Assembly (NCBI GenBank): GCA_964537965.1
Contig: CAZIDB010000290.1
Location: 1-5,318 of the forward strand
From: SURF-24 sp964537965
GTDB taxonomy: Bacteria; Bacteroidota; Ignavibacteria; Ignavibacteriales; SURF-24
Reading direction: 5' to 3'
Length of the DNA: 5,318 nt
A model generated the notes under the pieces. It was not told where the DNA came from. It did no database searches and worked only from the letters and a program-made list of their open reading frames with translations. This document shows positions 5,303-5,318 of the stretch, in pieces; position 1 is the stretch's first letter; every line of letters starts with the position of its first letter. The position numbers and the translations under genes were made by a program.

Positions 5303-5318
5303 AAGATTCACCGGTTAT

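Overview
The window is AT-rich DNA with AT-biased codon use, TTG as a likely start codon and no convincing Shine-Dalgarno sequences ahead of the genes. Together with low-complexity heptamer repeats between genes, this fits the Bacteroidota/Ignavibacteriota side of the tree. That placement is an inference from style, not from a marker gene.

Left part (1-2307) is read on the minus strand. It holds three unrelated, individually spaced genes: a small lipoprotein with an NTF2/SnoaL-like body (22-579), a GrpB/UPF0157-family protein (712-1233), and a gene for a single-pass membrane protein of unknown function (1404-2307). The third gene looks broken. Its best ATG is one base out of frame with the rest at a run of nine A, and an in-frame amber codon sits at 2085-2087 after the membrane segment. 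The frame is otherwise coherent from the membrane helix to the C-terminus.

Middle part (2308-3191, about 880 bases) has no intact gene. It contains a possible decayed remnant of a four-helix-bundle (23S rRNA intervening-sequence type) protein and several small hairpins, some GC-richer than their surroundings. It also contains two clusters of a degenerate 7-base tandem repeat (about 2684-2796 and 3035-3146). The second cluster runs for 16 units in perfect register and ends about 45 bases before the next gene.

Right part (3192-5302) is read on the plus strand. Two glycosyltransferase family 9 (heptosyltransferase-like) genes overlap by four bases (TTGA) and so form a translationally linked pair. 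They are clearly different paralogues: only the first carries the C-terminal cysteine cluster. They most likely add sugars to the lipopolysaccharide core or another cell-surface glycan. The last 16 bases hold nothing identifiable.

I see no CRISPR array, tRNA, rRNA, insertion sequence or clear defence system. The most unusual elements are the heptamer repeat arrays and the doubly disrupted membrane-protein gene.
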